Source: Gammaproteobacteria bacterium (lineage in GTDB: Bacteria; Pseudomonadota; Gammaproteobacteria; Pseudomonadales; Azotimanducaceae). From it: a stretch of DNA of 12,622 nt. The stretch spans positions 1,216-13,837 of the forward strand of contig JAPOYW010000625.1 in NCBI GenBank assembly GCA_026706425.1. Direction: 5' to 3'. Below, in pieces: positions 1 to 6,842 of the stretch (the first letter of the stretch is position 1; the number at the start of each line of letters is the position of its first letter). Under the pieces are notes generated by a model that made no database searches, was not told where the DNA came from, and was given only the letters and a program-made list of their open reading frames with translations. A program made the position numbers and the translations under genes.

Positions 1-55
1 GCTGGATCCGGGCTACGTCCGCGAAGCTGCGACGATGAAACGGTCTCCAACGCAT

Positions 56-343
56 TCAGCCCGACTCCGATTGGTTGCCGAGTAGGTTCTCGGCCATACC
101 GCGCAACTGCCAGTAGAACGGTGCGTTGTCCGACGACCGGCAGGCTTCCTCCATTTGCCGGAACTCGATGGTCTCGCTCCATACGTGGCGATAGCCTTCC
201 ATCGAGCGAACGCCCAGCAGCCCATCGCAGCCGTTGGCGGCGGCGTCCGATTGCGCATGCGCGAGAGCCGATGTCACGGCACCGACCAGCCACAGCGGGC
301 CAAGCGTTTGCCATGCCCTTTGCACCATGGTCGGATGATACAT
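56..343 (-). CDS. Small exported protein of unknown function
   Basis: The frame encodes about 95 residues from the ATG at 343, or 90 from a second ATG at 328. The N-terminus reads as a Sec signal peptide: a short start with Arg, a hydrophobic core around LGPLWLVGAVTSAL, then AHA followed by QSD as a likely signal peptidase cleavage site. The mature part is about 65 residues with two Cys (in NGCDGLL and EEACRSS), so one disulfide in the periplasm is possible. I do not recognise the family. A longer open frame runs upstream to 679, but that part lies antisense to the dioxygenase gene and looks like a shadow. Neither start has a clear ribosome binding site, so the start is uncertain. The gene is divergent from the dioxygenase gene, with only about 34 to 49 bases between starts. 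The signal-peptide pattern is the main reason for calling it real. Confidence 0.5.
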   Translation of the reverse strand: MYHPTMVQRAWQTLGPLWLVGAVTSALAHAQSDAAANGCDGLLGVRSMEGYRHVWSETIEFRQMEEACRSSDNAPFYWQLRGMAENLLGNQSESG

Positions 344-377
344 GGCAAGATAGGGCTGGCAGTTGAGAGTACCGCCG

Positions 378-1247
378 ATGCGCATCCAACCCAGCAATGC
401 CACGCTTGGCGCGACCGTGACGGACATCGACCTCGCCGGCATGGACGATGCGGATTTTGGGGCCATCGAGAACGCATGGCACCGATTCGCCGTGCTCGTG
501 TTCCCAGCCCAACATCTGGGCGACGAGAGCCACCTCGCTTTCACGCGCCGGTTCGGGCGACTGGAACGCGGTTTGAAGCGTCGTCGGACCGAGGCGGGAC
601 TCGGTCGCCTGTCCAATGTAGACAGGGACGGGCACGTTGTCCCCGGCGAGCAACTGCAAGCCCGTTTCCAGCGGGGCAATCGAGACTGGCACTCGGACAG
701 TTCCTACAAGCGCGTCGGCGCCAAGGCTTCGATCCTCGCCGCCCACGTGGTGCCCGACGAGGGCGGCGAGACCGAATGGGCCGACATGCGTGCCGCCTAC
801 GACGCCTTGGATGCACCCACGAAGAACTGGCTCGAGGGCAAGACCGCCGTACACAGCTATCGGTTCAGCCACGCCTGGCACGGCGGTCTCGAGCTGCTCT
901 CCGGGAAGGAACTGGAATACCTGCCGCCGGTCGAACATCCGCTGGTGCGAATCCATCCCGCCAGCGGGCGCAGAAGCCTATTCGTCGGTCGGCATGCCAG
1001 TCATATCATCGGCGAGGATCTCGAGGCCTCGCGACGGCGCCTGCGCGAACTCACCGCACGGGCATGCCGGCCACCCCGGATCTGGAGGCACCGTTGGCAA
1101 CCGGGCGACATCGCCATCTGGGACAATCGCTGCGTACTTCACCGTGGTCGCCCTTGGCCCGAGGACCAACCCCGGATAATGGCGCGTTCCACGGTGGCGG
1201 GCGAGGATCCAGACAACGAGTGGGCGATCACTGAGGCTGCGAGCTAG
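378..1247 (+). CDS. TfdA/TauD-family Fe(II)/2-oxoglutarate-dependent dioxygenase
   Basis: This 289-residue protein has the full pattern of the TauD/TfdA family, cytoplasmic enzymes that hydroxylate small acids with O2 while turning 2-oxoglutarate into succinate. The iron-binding facial triad is visible as H105-x-D107 (in DWHSDSSYK) and H255 (in VLHRGRPW). R266 or R270 in QPRIMARS would hold the 2-oxoglutarate carboxylate. The block DEGGETEWADMRAAYDAL matches the TfdA branch more than taurine-specific TauD. The N-terminal SNATLGATVTDIDL is the family's usual opening strand. I chose the ATG at 378 because GAGAG lies at 365-369, eight bases upstream; an in-frame TTG at 363 adds only five residues and lacks such a site. 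The substrate cannot be told: no transporter, sulfonate or aromatic-acid gene is nearby. Length and catalytic residues look intact. Confidence 0.92.
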   Translation: MRIQPSNATLGATVTDIDLAGMDDADFGAIENAWHRFAVLVFPAQHLGDESHLAFTRRFGRLERGLKRRRTEAGLGRLSNVDRDGHVVPGEQLQARFQRGNRDWHSDSSYKRVGAKASILAAHVVPDEGGETEWADMRAAYDALDAPTKNWLEGKTAVHSYRFSHAWHGGLELLSGKELEYLPPVEHPLVRIHPASGRRSLFVGRHASHIIGEDLEASRRRLRELTARACRPPRIWRHRWQPGDIAIWDNRCVLHRGRPWPEDQPRIMARSTVAGEDPDNEWAITEAAS

Positions 1248-1303
1248 TTGGCCGCGTGTCCGACAAAGTGGATCGTGACCTTGCCTGCTGATAGTGTTGA
1301 CGC

Positions 1304-1543
1304 ATGAGTTCACTAGCACAAGCGATCGAACTGCTCGAGAACGGCGACTGGCAGGCCGCGCATCGCATTGTCCAGAAGGACGACTCGGCGCTTGCAAGCT
1401 GGGCGCACGGCATTGTGCATCTCATGGAAGGTGATCGCCGGAACGCGGGTTATTGGTACGGACGTGCGGGACGGGAACTGCCTGTCGATGCCGAGATCAG
1501 CTCTGAAATCAACGCCTTGAAGGTACGCTCCGCGACGTCCTGA
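1304..1543 (+). CDS. Small conserved-type hypothetical protein
   Basis: This 79-residue protein begins MSSLAQAIELLENGDWQAAH and continues with HRIVQKDDSALASWAHGIVH, then a GYWYGRAGRELP stretch. I recall similar short proteins of unknown function in proteobacteria, with a helical first half (a single TPR-like pair of helices: ELLENGDWQAAHRIVQ, then ASWAHGIVHLMEGD) and an aromatic-rich YWYGRAGR segment. There is no signal peptide, membrane segment or Cys, so it should be cytoplasmic. It starts 56 bases after the dioxygenase stop on the same strand and could share its transcript. No strong ribosome binding site precedes the ATG. The natural sequence pattern and recalled similarity support a real gene, but the function is unknown. 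Confidence 0.65.
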   Translation: MSSLAQAIELLENGDWQAAHRIVQKDDSALASWAHGIVHLMEGDRRNAGYWYGRAGRELPVDAEISSEINALKVRSATS

Positions 1544-1608
1544 CGGAGTTCCGGCCTGCGAACTGCTTGTCTCGTGGGCCAGTGTCCGCCTCTCCACCTA
1601 CCCTTAAC

Positions 1609-1624
1609 CTACCCTTTGGGGTAG
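1609..1624. other. Short perfect hairpin in the gap between two small genes
   Basis: CTACCC at 1609-1614 and GGGTAG at 1619-1624 form a 6-bp stem with the loop TTTG. CTACCCTT also occurs just before, at 1598-1605, as a direct repeat. There is no T-run on either side, so this is not a standard intrinsic terminator. It is the only structure I see in the 176-base gap 1544-1719. Confidence 0.3.
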
Positions 1625-1719
1625 TTGGACTAGGTCGCGGTTGGGTGTACTCTGGAGCGAACCAGTGAGGGAGTGCAACACGCCGATCTGTTCAACCGGA
1701 CATGCAGCGGCTTTGGTAA

Positions 1720-2034
1720 ATGAATCGCGGTCGCTTGTTCACCCGAGCGGACGTGGCTCAGGTCGAAGCGGTTGACGCGGCGGTCAGATCGCATCTCGCG
1801 CGTCTGACGCTCGACGGGACGCAACGAATTGCCGAGTTCGTCGAACATCGATACACGCAGGCTACGTCTACTTACGTCGACTGGGAATCTCTAGTGGTTG
1901 AAGTACCGGACTATGCGGGCGGGATGCTAGAAGCGATCTGTTTCAGCCTCCGCAACGTGCTTGACGAAGGCGTGGAGAAATCACGCTTGGGAGAATCCTG
2001 GTCGGCGGTGCCTTCGCGCTTGTCGGCTGTATGA
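1720..2034 (+). CDS. Hypothetical protein, no recognised family
   Basis: The frame gives 104 residues. The sequence looks protein-like: an N-terminal helical part with many Val/Ala/Arg (ADVAQVEAVDAAVRSHLARL), then YTQATSTYVDWESLVVEVPDY and a hydrophobic GGMLEAICFSLRNVLDEG helix. There is no signal peptide or recognisable motif. A five-codon open frame (ATG at 1704, MQRLW) ends in TAAATGA and overlaps its start codon, so translation could be coupled. No clear ribosome binding site is visible. The codon third positions are less GC-rich than in the neighbouring housekeeping genes, suggesting a poorly conserved or acquired gene. The last third lies over another frame with a strong export-signal look (see 2031-2123), so the real C-terminus may differ if there is a frameshift near 1970-2000. 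Confidence 0.45.
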   Translation: MNRGRLFTRADVAQVEAVDAAVRSHLARLTLDGTQRIAEFVEHRYTQATSTYVDWESLVVEVPDYAGGMLEAICFSLRNVLDEGVEKSRLGESWSAVPSRLSAV

Positions 2035-2123
2035 GCAGCCAGCACGCGATGGCAGATGAAGATGATTTCGGCGTCGACGTGGAGTGCGACGCGTCAGGGG
2101 TCTGGATCCGTAGCGAATCCTAG
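2031..2123 (+). CDS. Possible short exported peptide, overlapping the upstream ORF by ATGA
   Basis: The ATG at 2031 overlaps the TGA of the previous ORF and opens a 30-codon frame (MSSQHAMADEDDF...). The same frame is open upstream to 1965 and there reads GRILVGGAFALVGC directly before the ATG. Together this looks like a bacterial signal peptide with either a lipobox (LVGC) or a signal peptidase I site (AMA then DED). No ATG, GTG or TTG precedes the hydrophobic stretch in frame, so the signal could only be made by a frameshift, a rare start codon, or if the sequence has changed. It may be a decayed gene or a chance frame. Confidence 0.2.
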   Translation: MSSQHAMADEDDFGVDVECDASGVWIRSES

Positions 2124-2263
2124 TGTCAGTTGTCGTATGGAATGGTCTTGGATCCTCAGCGCATTCGCCTCGCGTGCGACTGCGAGACTTGCTGGTGGCG
2201 TTCGCCTGCGTCGGAATTCAAAGGGGTACTGTCGGGAACTTGCAGGCTCCCCGGAAACGGGAT

Positions 2264-2339
<76 letters not shown>

Positions 2340-2378
2340 ACGAGAGGGTGGGATATTACGTGTGCGTACGTCTCCCGA

Positions 2379-3866
2379 TCAAGCTTGGTCGATCAGGCCG
2401 GAGTAGGCTCGCTCCAGACGTTTCGCCTTCTTCTTGCTGACTCCACCCAAGGCCGCAATTGCGCTTGCCAGCCTGGACCGCACCATGTCCCGACCGAGGT
2501 AGGCCATGGAGTCGAACAATGGCAATGCGACCGTGCGGCCGGTGATGGCGACGAACAGCGGCGCGAGAAAGTCGCGCATCGGTAGGCCCATGGCGTCGGC
2601 AAGCGACCGAATCGCCGCCTGCAAAGAGTCGCGATCCCACGGATCCGTTGCGTCGAATCGGCGACCGACGTGGTCGAGAACGCGTAGGCAGTCCTCAGCG
2701 CCGAGGCGCAGCGGGGCGAAGTCGTCCTCATCGACCGTCGCACGATCGCCCAGCAGGTAATCGACCTGGGGCAATAGGTCCACCAGGCGTTCGGTGCGTT
2801 GCTGGACCAGGGGCGCCAGCGCAGCCAGGTTCTCGCGGTTGATTGCCCAGTCGGCGACACGGTCCATGAACTCGCCGGGGTCCAGCGACCGGATGTATTG
2901 ACCGTTCAGCCAGTCGAGCTTGGCTAGGTCGAAGACGGGTCCGCCAGTCGTTAGCCGCTCGATGTCGAAAGCGGCCGTCATCTCCTCTGTGCTGAAAATC
3001 TCGCGCTCGTCGGGCATCGACCATCCCATCAACGCCAGGTAGTTCCGCAGCGCCTCGGGCAGGTAGCCGGTCCGGCGGAAGTAGTTCAGTCCCGTGGGAT
3101 TGCGCCGCTTGGAGACCTTGCTGCCGTCGGCGTTGCGCAGCAGCGGAAGATGATAGTGGTCGGGCACGGACCAGCCGAAACGGTCGTAGATGAGACGATG
3201 CTTGGGCATCGAGGAGAGCCATTCCTCGCCCCGAAGGATGTGCGTAATGCCCATCAGATGATCGTCGACGACCGCCGCCAGGTGGTACGTCGGAAAGCCG
3301 TCCGACTTGACCAGGACCTGCATGTCAACCTGCTGCCAGGGAATCTCGATCGTCCCGCGAATGCCGTCGGAGAAACCGCAGGTGCCGGTCACCGGGACAT
3401 CGAGGCGCACGACGTGGGTCTCGCCGGCTTGCGCCCTGTCGCGGCTTTCCTGCGGATCGAGGTTGCGACAGTGCCCGTCGTACCGCGGCGTTTCGCGACC
3501 CGCTCGTTGCCGGCGACGTAGTTCCTCGAGGCGTTCCCCCGTGCAGAAGCAACGGAAAGCGCCCCCGGACGCCACGAGTTCGTCCGCATGATGCCGGTAG
3601 ATGTCAAGGCGTTCGCTTTGCCGATAGGGTCCGAACGTCCCACCGACGTCGGGTCCTTCGTCCCAGCCGAGGCCTACCCAGCGCAACGCCTCCATGATCG
3701 CGGCCTCGGAGGCCGAGGAACTGCGTTGCCGGTCGGTGTCTTCGACGCGCAGAATGAACTGGCCACCGTAGCTGCGGGCGAAAACGAGGTTGAACAGGGC
3801 CACGTAGGCCGTGCCCACATGCGGGTCGCCGGTTGGACTGGGGGCAACGCGGGTTCGGACGCTCAT
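2379..3866 (-). CDS. gltX: Glutamyl-tRNA synthetase (GluRS)
   Basis: This 495-residue class I aminoacyl-tRNA synthetase charges tRNA-Glu with glutamate in the cytoplasm. The N-terminus RTRVAPSPTGDPHVGTAY contains the HIGH-type signature (HVGT, about residues 16-19). The KMSKS-type motif is KVSKR at about 250-254. LRVEDTDRQRS near residue 39 is the usual GluRS motif after the first strand. A zinc-type knuckle is suggested by CFC (C106, C108) and YDGHC (C133). The C-terminal helical anticodon-binding domain (about 300-495) is complete. I chose the ATG at 3866 because homologues begin just before RVAPSPTG; the open frame extends 17 residues further but that part has no family similarity. Discrimination between discriminating and non-discriminating forms is not possible by eye. 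It follows lpxC after about 106 bases and precedes tRNA-Ala. Confidence 0.97.
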   Translation of the reverse strand: MSVRTRVAPSPTGDPHVGTAYVALFNLVFARSYGGQFILRVEDTDRQRSSSASEAAIMEALRWVGLGWDEGPDVGGTFGPYRQSERLDIYRHHADELVASGGAFRCFCTGERLEELRRRQRAGRETPRYDGHCRNLDPQESRDRAQAGETHVVRLDVPVTGTCGFSDGIRGTIEIPWQQVDMQVLVKSDGFPTYHLAAVVDDHLMGITHILRGEEWLSSMPKHRLIYDRFGWSVPDHYHLPLLRNADGSKVSKRRNPTGLNYFRRTGYLPEALRNYLALMGWSMPDEREIFSTEEMTAAFDIERLTTGGPVFDLAKLDWLNGQYIRSLDPGEFMDRVADWAINRENLAALAPLVQQRTERLVDLLPQVDYLLGDRATVDEDDFAPLRLGAEDCLRVLDHVGRRFDATDPWDRDSLQAAIRSLADAMGLPMRDFLAPLFVAITGRTVALPLFDSMAYLGRDMVRSRLASAIAALGGVSKKKAKRLERAYSGLIDQA

Positions 3867-3972
3867 GTCGGCAGTATAGCCGTCATGCCGGCCCGCAACG
3901 GCGCGAGCCGACCACACCCGCGCTTGCGCGCCGATTGGCTATGTGACGCCTGAACGGGGTCTAGACGCGACC

Positions 3973-4869
3973 TTAGTGCCGCAGGCCGTAGGCCCGTTGC
4001 CGGTTGGTCGTAGGCAACGCCTGCAAGACCCACGCGTCCGGGCAACGCAACAGTGCCCGGGCCAGCTTGTTGTTCAGCGTGTGTCCGGACATGTAGCCGT
4101 CGAACTCGCCGATGACCGGCAGGCCGAGCAGATAGAGGTCGCCGATGGCATCGAGCAGTTTGTGCTTGACGAATTCGTCCTCGTAGCGCAAGCCCTCGAT
4201 ATTGACGATCTGGTCGTCGCTAATGCCCACGGCGTTGTCGAGGCTCGAACCCAAGCACTTGCGAATGGCGCGGGCCTGACCGAGTTCCCGCATCAAGCCA
4301 AAGGACCGTGCGCCGCAGACCTCCCGCAGGTAGGAGGTCGAGGCGAAGTCCACTTCGATGCTCTTCGGATAGCGGTTGAACACCGGGTGATCGGCCACGA
4401 ACGTGTAGCTTGCCCGGAACCCGTCATAGGGTTTGAGTGTTGCCTGCGCTTGGCCTTGGGAAACAGAGACTTCCCGAGTGATTCTGATGTATTTCCTAGG
4501 CTCGTCCAGATCGCGGATTCCCGCACCCTGGATGATCTCGACGAACGGCTGTGCACTGCCGTCCATGATCGGAACTTCCTCGTTGGAGAGTTCGACGCGT
4601 ACGTTGTCGATGCCAAGACCCCAAAGCGCGGACATGAGGTGTTCGACGGTGGCGATCTGTACGCCACCCTCGCTGAGACTCGTCGACAGCGTCGTGTCGG
4701 AGACGTTTTCCGCCCGGGCCCGAACGTGCCTTCCCGGGATGTCCAAACGCTGGAATTCGATCCCCGTATCGGCATCGGCGGGACGAAGCGTCATACGGAC
4801 GGGACGCCCGCTATGTACGCCGATCCCGATCGCGTGCGCAGGACCGTCGATTGTTCTTTGACACAGCAT
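3973..4869 (-). CDS. lpxC: UDP-3-O-acyl-N-acetylglucosamine deacetylase LpxC
   Basis: LpxC is the zinc-dependent deacetylase that performs the committed step of lipid A synthesis, so the host has a lipopolysaccharide outer membrane. All active-site features are visible in this 298-residue protein: E76 (general base) and H77 (zinc) in TVEHLMSAL, H236 and D240 (zinc) in KHKLLDAIGDLY, and H263 in SGHTLNN. The start QRTIDGPAHAIGIGVHSG matches the family's first strand, supporting the ATG at 4869. A GAGAG ribosome binding site lies about five bases upstream on the - strand. Length is close to the usual 300-305. In many gammaproteobacteria lpxC ends the division/cell-wall cluster next to ftsZ; here it lies between a STAS gene and gltX. 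The 106-base gap to gltX has only a small GC-rich inverted repeat near 3921-3933. Confidence 0.98.
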   Translation of the reverse strand: MLCQRTIDGPAHAIGIGVHSGRPVRMTLRPADADTGIEFQRLDIPGRHVRARAENVSDTTLSTSLSEGGVQIATVEHLMSALWGLGIDNVRVELSNEEVPIMDGSAQPFVEIIQGAGIRDLDEPRKYIRITREVSVSQGQAQATLKPYDGFRASYTFVADHPVFNRYPKSIEVDFASTSYLREVCGARSFGLMRELGQARAIRKCLGSSLDNAVGISDDQIVNIEGLRYEDEFVKHKLLDAIGDLYLLGLPVIGEFDGYMSGHTLNNKLARALLRCPDAWVLQALPTTNRQRAYGLRH

Positions 4870-4903
4870 TGGCTCTCTCGCCTAAGTGCATGGAGCGACC
4901 CGG

Positions 4904-4932
4904 ACTATACCCGCAAGCGGCTCAAAAATGAA
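4904..4932 (-). promoter_or_regulatory. Candidate sigma-70 promoter for lpxC
   Basis: On the - strand TATAGT (4904-4909) matches the -10 consensus in five of six bases. TTCATT (4927-4932) lies 17 bases upstream as a weak -35. Transcription would start roughly 30 bases before the lpxC ATG. The 184-base gap 4870-5053 holds no other gene that I can see; a 6-bp inverted repeat (GCGGTC 5003-5008, GACCGC 5021-5026) lies after the STAS stop and could be a weak 3' hairpin. The assignment rests on pattern only. Confidence 0.35.
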
Positions 4933-5053
4933 GAGAAAATGGAGGCAAGATGAACGCGGCACCGCGACGCGCCCTCTCGCCTGCGGCAACCACGTCCGGC
5001 GAGCGGTCTCCTTGACGGGCGACCGCGCGCTCGACGGGCGCGATTGGGTCCCC

Positions 5054-5539
5054 CTACGCCGACGCCTCGAGCATCGCCACGAGATCCTCGAATTCTTCCC
5101 GGTTGCCGTCGTTGAGCGACATCAGGTTCCTGTGCGCCGCGAGCACACGGCAGCGCAGTTCGTCGGGCGACAGATCGGTCTCGGGCAATTCGCCGAGCTG
5201 TCGTCCGTCCCGGAGCGGTTCTTCGACGATGTGGAAGATGTCGTCGAATCCCATCGTCACGAGCAACCGGGTGATGTCCGGACGGGTTGAAACCAAGGTA
5301 GGGGTGAACGCACGCCGCTTGCGAGCCTGGGTGGACAGCCGGGCGAGAACGCCGAGGGCGGTGCTGTCGATTCCCTCGGTGCCAGACAGATCGACTACCA
5401 CCGAACAGAAACCACGGTCCTGGAACATCCGGTCGAGGAACTCGTCCACCGCCGCGCCGAGTCGCAGGCGAACATCGCCCACCAGCTTCATCAAGTAGGT
5501 CCCATCGCCATTGCCGATGAGGATTCGGCCGGTAGACAC
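5054..5539 (-). CDS. STAS-domain anti-sigma-factor antagonist
   Basis: The first ~110 of 161 residues form a STAS domain, the fold of SpoIIAA/RsbV-type proteins that bind and inhibit a kinase/anti-sigma factor when unphosphorylated. The signature VVVDLSGTEGIDSTALGVLARL is clear, and S59 in GIDSTALG is at the position normally phosphorylated. About 45 further residues (from SPDELRCRVLAAHRNL to the end) are predicted helical and are not part of the basic STAS fold; Pseudomonas HsbA is of similar length. The start is GTG at 5539, since the first strand GRILIGNGDGTYLMKLVGDVRL needs it; the ribosome binding site is weak. It lies 76 bases downstream of the phosphatase gene on the same strand, so the phosphatase very likely acts on it. 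The kinase partner is not in this window. Confidence 0.9.
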   Translation of the reverse strand: MSTGRILIGNGDGTYLMKLVGDVRLRLGAAVDEFLDRMFQDRGFCSVVVDLSGTEGIDSTALGVLARLSTQARKRRAFTPTLVSTRPDITRLLVTMGFDDIFHIVEEPLRDGRQLGELPETDLSPDELRCRVLAAHRNLMSLNDGNREEFEDLVAMLEASA

Positions 5540-5615
5540 GGGCTCTATACCCTACATCCGCGGCAGAAGGCTCTCGCTCGAGTCGAGCTTCGATGCCGTA
5601 TTGTCGTCGTCACCG

Positions 5616-6719
5616 CTAGGCCTCCCGGGCGATGACCAGGCAAGTCATGTCGTCCGGTCCTGGACTGCCGTTGCCGATACCGATCGACTGCCATAGCGCT
5701 TCGATATCGGGGCCATGGTCCCGGGCGGCGTCGACAAGCCGCTGTTCCTTGGCGGCTAGGTCAACCTCCCTCATGACCTCGAGGACGCCATCGGAGAACG
5801 CGACGAGACCGTCGCCGGGCGCGAAGTCGGCGGAGCCGATGTCGTATTCGACGTCGTCGAAGAGGCCGACGGGCTTGCCGGGTCGTTCGAGGTACCGCGT
5901 CTTGCCCCCGCCGGCGACCGCGTGAATGGCATGGGGAAAATGGCCTGCGTTCGCAAAACGCAGGGTGTCAGTGTCGAGATCGACGACGCCGATGAACATC
6001 GCCACATGCTTGCCAAGGGACTGGTCGAGCAATTCGCGGTTGAGTACGCCGAGGATCTCGCCGGGATTCGAGAACATGCGGGGGTGGTACTCGCGGCGGA
6101 TGCGGCGCGAGAAGTTCTTGAGGATCACGGTGACGAAGGCACTCGACGCCCCATGTCCCGACACGTCCGCGATATAGAACACGAAGTGACGGTCCGCGAT
6201 GCGGAAGTAGTCTACGAAGTCCCCCGAGAGGATCATCGAAGGCTGTACGCGGTGCGCGAGCCGGTAGCGGTCGATGGCCATGGGCGACGGCGGCAGCATT
6301 CGCAACTGGATGTATCTTCCGGCGCGCTGATCCCGCTCCAGGTTGTCCAGTTGACCCGCAATGCGCAGGTCGGCGGGGCGGGCGCGGGCAAGGTCGGTCT
6401 CGATGCGTTCGCCGAACTCGCCGTCGTCGATCGGCGTGGTCACCACGTCGATGACGCCGTGGCGCATGGCGTTGAGCATTCCGGGGGCGTCCGGAAGTCC
6501 GGGATTGACCAGTACGACCGGGGCGGGCGGACGACCCGTTGCCTGAACGGTATCCGCCACTTCACCGGGTGAAGCGCAAAGAATCAGATCTGCGGCCTCC
6601 AGTACCTTGGCGAACGCGCGACTTCCGCGCCGGGCGTAGATGGCGTCGAAGCCCAGGCTGCTGAGGCGGAGGATCAGCGACGAGGCAGATTCATCGTCGC
6701 CCATGACCGCAATGGCCAT
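5616..6719 (-). CDS. PP2C (SpoIIE/RsbU)-type serine phosphatase with degenerate receiver-like N-terminus
   Basis: The C-terminal ~220 of 367 residues form a PP2C-like SpoIIE domain that removes phosphate from STAS proteins. Metal-binding aspartates are visible: D167 in SGDFVDYF, D185 in ADVSGHG, D310 in FSDGV and D356/D357 in PDDMTCLVI. Residues 1-115 look like a response-regulator receiver with an acidic pair (D8, D9), but the phospho-acceptor position is Ala (A49 in ADLILCAS) and the conserved Lys before Pro is Thr (in VTTPID). It should therefore not be phosphorylated in the usual way. A linker (DNLERDQRAGRYIQLRMLPP) joins the domains, as in many RsbU-like proteins. The ATG at 6719 is the farthest possible start because an in-frame stop lies eight bases upstream. 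It is cytoplasmic and forms a likely two-gene operon with the STAS gene. Confidence 0.93.
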   Translation of the reverse strand: MAIAVMGDDESASSLILRLSSLGFDAIYARRGSRAFAKVLEAADLILCASPGEVADTVQATGRPPAPVVLVNPGLPDAPGMLNAMRHGVIDVVTTPIDDGEFGERIETDLARARPADLRIAGQLDNLERDQRAGRYIQLRMLPPSPMAIDRYRLAHRVQPSMILSGDFVDYFRIADRHFVFYIADVSGHGASSAFVTVILKNFSRRIRREYHPRMFSNPGEILGVLNRELLDQSLGKHVAMFIGVVDLDTDTLRFANAGHFPHAIHAVAGGGKTRYLERPGKPVGLFDDVEYDIGSADFAPGDGLVAFSDGVLEVMREVDLAAKEQRLVDAARDHGPDIEALWQSIGIGNGSPGPDDMTCLVIAREA

Positions 6720-6793
6720 TGACGATTACGATAGTGGCGTTTGACGGGGGCGCACCCTACTCGCTTCCTCTTGGGGAAACAAGCAGTTGAAGT

Positions 6794-6813
6794 ATCATTT
6801 TGCGCAATAAGAT
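6794..6813. promoter_or_regulatory. Imperfect 20-bp palindrome, operator-like
   Basis: ATCATTTTGCGCAATAAGAT reads as a dyad centred on TTGCGCAA with 8 of 10 base pairs matching. It lies in an AT-rich patch of the 123-base gap between hvfC and the phosphatase gene, in otherwise GC-rich DNA. It could be a binding site for a dimeric regulator controlling the phosphatase-STAS pair. I do not recognise the consensus. Confidence 0.3.
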
Positions 6814-6842
6814 CGGACCTGCTCGCAACGTCCCCAGGGCGT

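Noticed and set aside
155..1234. A 359-residue open frame on the + strand in another frame of the dioxygenase gene
   Set aside because: It is extremely Arg-rich with no motif, while the 378-1247 frame carries an intact dioxygenase.
3943..4953. A 336-residue open frame on the + strand
   Set aside because: It is antisense to lpxC, which has all catalytic residues; the antisense translation shows no recognisable domain.
6720..6842. A DoxX-type fourth gene (hvfD/bufD) after hvfC
   Set aside because: The gap is only 123 bases and the next gene is clearly a phosphatase. No frame with several membrane segments is present near the operon.
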